This document shows positions 31,620 to 32,311 of a stretch of 32,311 nucleotides of DNA, one piece after another (the first letter of the stretch is position 1; the number at the start of each line of letters is the position of its first letter). The notes beneath the pieces are model-generated. The model worked only from the letters and a program-made list of their open reading frames with translations, searched no databases and was not told where the DNA came from. Position numbers and translations under genes: made by a program. The stretch spans positions 1 through 32,311 of the forward strand of contig NZ_MKKC01000099.1 of NCBI RefSeq assembly GCF_001942255.1, given 5' to 3'. The DNA comes from Nocardiopsis sp. CNR-923 (GTDB lineage: Bacteria > Actinomycetota > Actinomycetes > Streptosporangiales > Streptosporangiaceae).

Positions 31620-32217
31620 TGCCTAACACCCCATCCCCCAGGCTCGAACATCGCAGACGTACACGCGTGTCCATCAAGTGTTCTTGAATTCTGCCTGTTC
31701 TCAATACAGGAATTAATATCCAAGCCCCCACTCCCCACAGCTCTGTAGTGAATGTAAGTTGGCATCTCCTGGGCATCAGAGTAGATAGGAACCACCGACA
31801 TATAGACAGCCTGCCCCTCACTCACCGCATTTCTGATGTCGGCTTCAATATTGGACATCTCGGGATTATTCGCCCTCGCGTGAAGCGTCACCAGGTTCCA
31901 CGGATCATCGCCACTGAATCCCAAACTATCAGCACCAAGGTGTCCTCTATGGTACTTCCATGACCCGCTTGGAAGAACGTAGTTGTCCGGCTCCGTCCCC
32001 GTTGAAGACCCAGGCCACCCAGGAGGACTGATTGCATCATTTGCCGCGGTCCCCCTCCAGAAATCATGGTCATCACAGAGGAGGGCAATTACTCCAATTG
32101 CCTTCTTCTGCTCATTCCATCTATTATTACCCGAGATAACTTGACGATCGTTCTGACAATGCCGTAGCCCGCGTCAGCTACGCCCTGGACACCCTGTTGC
32201 GCCAACTCGAGCGCTTA
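31613..32217 (-). pseudogene. Polymorphic-toxin C-terminal endonuclease domain, 5'-truncated by IS
   Basis: A minus-strand frame open from 32173 to a stop at 31613. It reads NNRWNEQKKAIGVIALLCDD, a linker with PPGWPGSSTGTEPDNYV, then KYHRGHLGADSLGFSGDDPW, NLVTLHARANNPEMSNIEAD and VYMSVVPIYSDAQ. This is the DNA/RNA non-specific endonuclease toxin fold (R-G-H motif with a later NNPEM helix), common at tips of RHS/CDI-type toxins. Restoring one C near 32154 joins it to a GC-rich upstream segment (ELAQQGVQGVADAGYGIV), which ends at the IS left end at 32218. The delivery part is missing, so this is a displaced or disrupted toxin tip with its immunity gene intact in order. Confidence 0.65.
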
Positions 32218-32311
32218 GAGCTCATCTCAAAAGTCCTGCGAGATGACTCCGAGCCTGGCATGATCACGGACTGTGAGTGACGTGTTGCCCGATGGGCTCT
32301 GGGAGATCGTC
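32218..32311 (+). mobile_element. Left end of an IS5-family element (runs off window)
   Basis: GAGCTCATCTCAAAAGTCC from 32218 looks like the terminal inverted repeat of actinomycete IS5-family elements, preceded by CTTA as a possible target duplication. A transposase begins with GTG at 32273 (VSDVLPDGLWEIV), matching the start of these transposases (LPDxLWxxIEPLLP). The rest lies beyond the window. The insertion interrupts the toxin gene. Confidence 0.65.

Noticed and set aside
1..32311. CRISPR arrays, rRNA, riboswitches
   Set aside because: No spaced identical repeats of CRISPR size, no rRNA segments and no recognisable riboswitch core were seen by eye; a covariance-model search would be needed to exclude small RNAs.

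Overview
The window is high-GC DNA from an actinomycete. Two XRE-regulator/DUF397 pairs, a BTAD/AfsR-type giant regulator, several genes that look leaderless and the codon usage point to a filamentous actinobacterium, perhaps Nocardiopsis-like (genus is inference). No tRNA, rRNA or CRISPR array was seen.

Layout. 1-1440: end of a small membrane-protein gene, then an XRE regulator plus DUF397 protein preceded by 14-bp phased repeats and closed by a strong terminator. 1440-8970: a VOC protein with a MerR-type promoter, an SDR, then an MFS exporter - dikinase - TetR operon whose dikinase has the domain order of rifampin phosphotransferase rather than PEP synthase, and a nitronate monooxygenase. 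9000-13850: lower-GC accessory stretch with an SRA-like/PD-(D/E)XK nuclease, a GNAT enzyme, a CYTH protein, a second XRE/DUF397 pair divergent from an anti-sigma-like ATPase (WhiJ/AbaA-like arrangement) and a Pro-rich membrane protein. 13870-14331: an in-frame chimera of an MFS fragment and a RidA fragment. 14535-18925: a penicillin acylase, then an SDR and a TetR regulator divergently transcribed over one palindrome. 18962-27728: BTAD/AAA regulator, fluoroacetate-dehalogenase-like hydrolase, DUF1918 protein, rhodanese, second VOC protein, haloalkane dehalogenase-like hydrolase and a PQQ-type sugar dehydrogenase lipoprotein. 27730-32311: a rearranged, mobile-element-rich end with an RHS fragment, IS982 and IS5 remnants, a P-loop kinase-like gene, a small conserved gene, and an AT-richer toxin/immunity pair (endonuclease toxin tip plus SUKH immunity protein) cut by the left end of another IS5-family element.

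How the genes work together. The clearest functional unit is the exporter/dikinase/TetR operon (3159-7869), which looks like a drug-responsive inactivation and efflux cassette. The SDR/TetR pair is a self-contained autoregulated switch. The toxin/immunity pair is probably the displaced tip of a polymorphic toxin locus.

Sequence quality. Many otherwise well-conserved genes are broken by one missing base inside a G or C run (near 2028, 3471, 3863, 6111, 16211, 25338, 27529). This pattern is better explained by homopolymer under-calls than by gene decay, so these genes are described as reconstructed proteins with the shift marked. Decay is better supported in the 28-32 kb end, where nonsense codons and truncations are also present.
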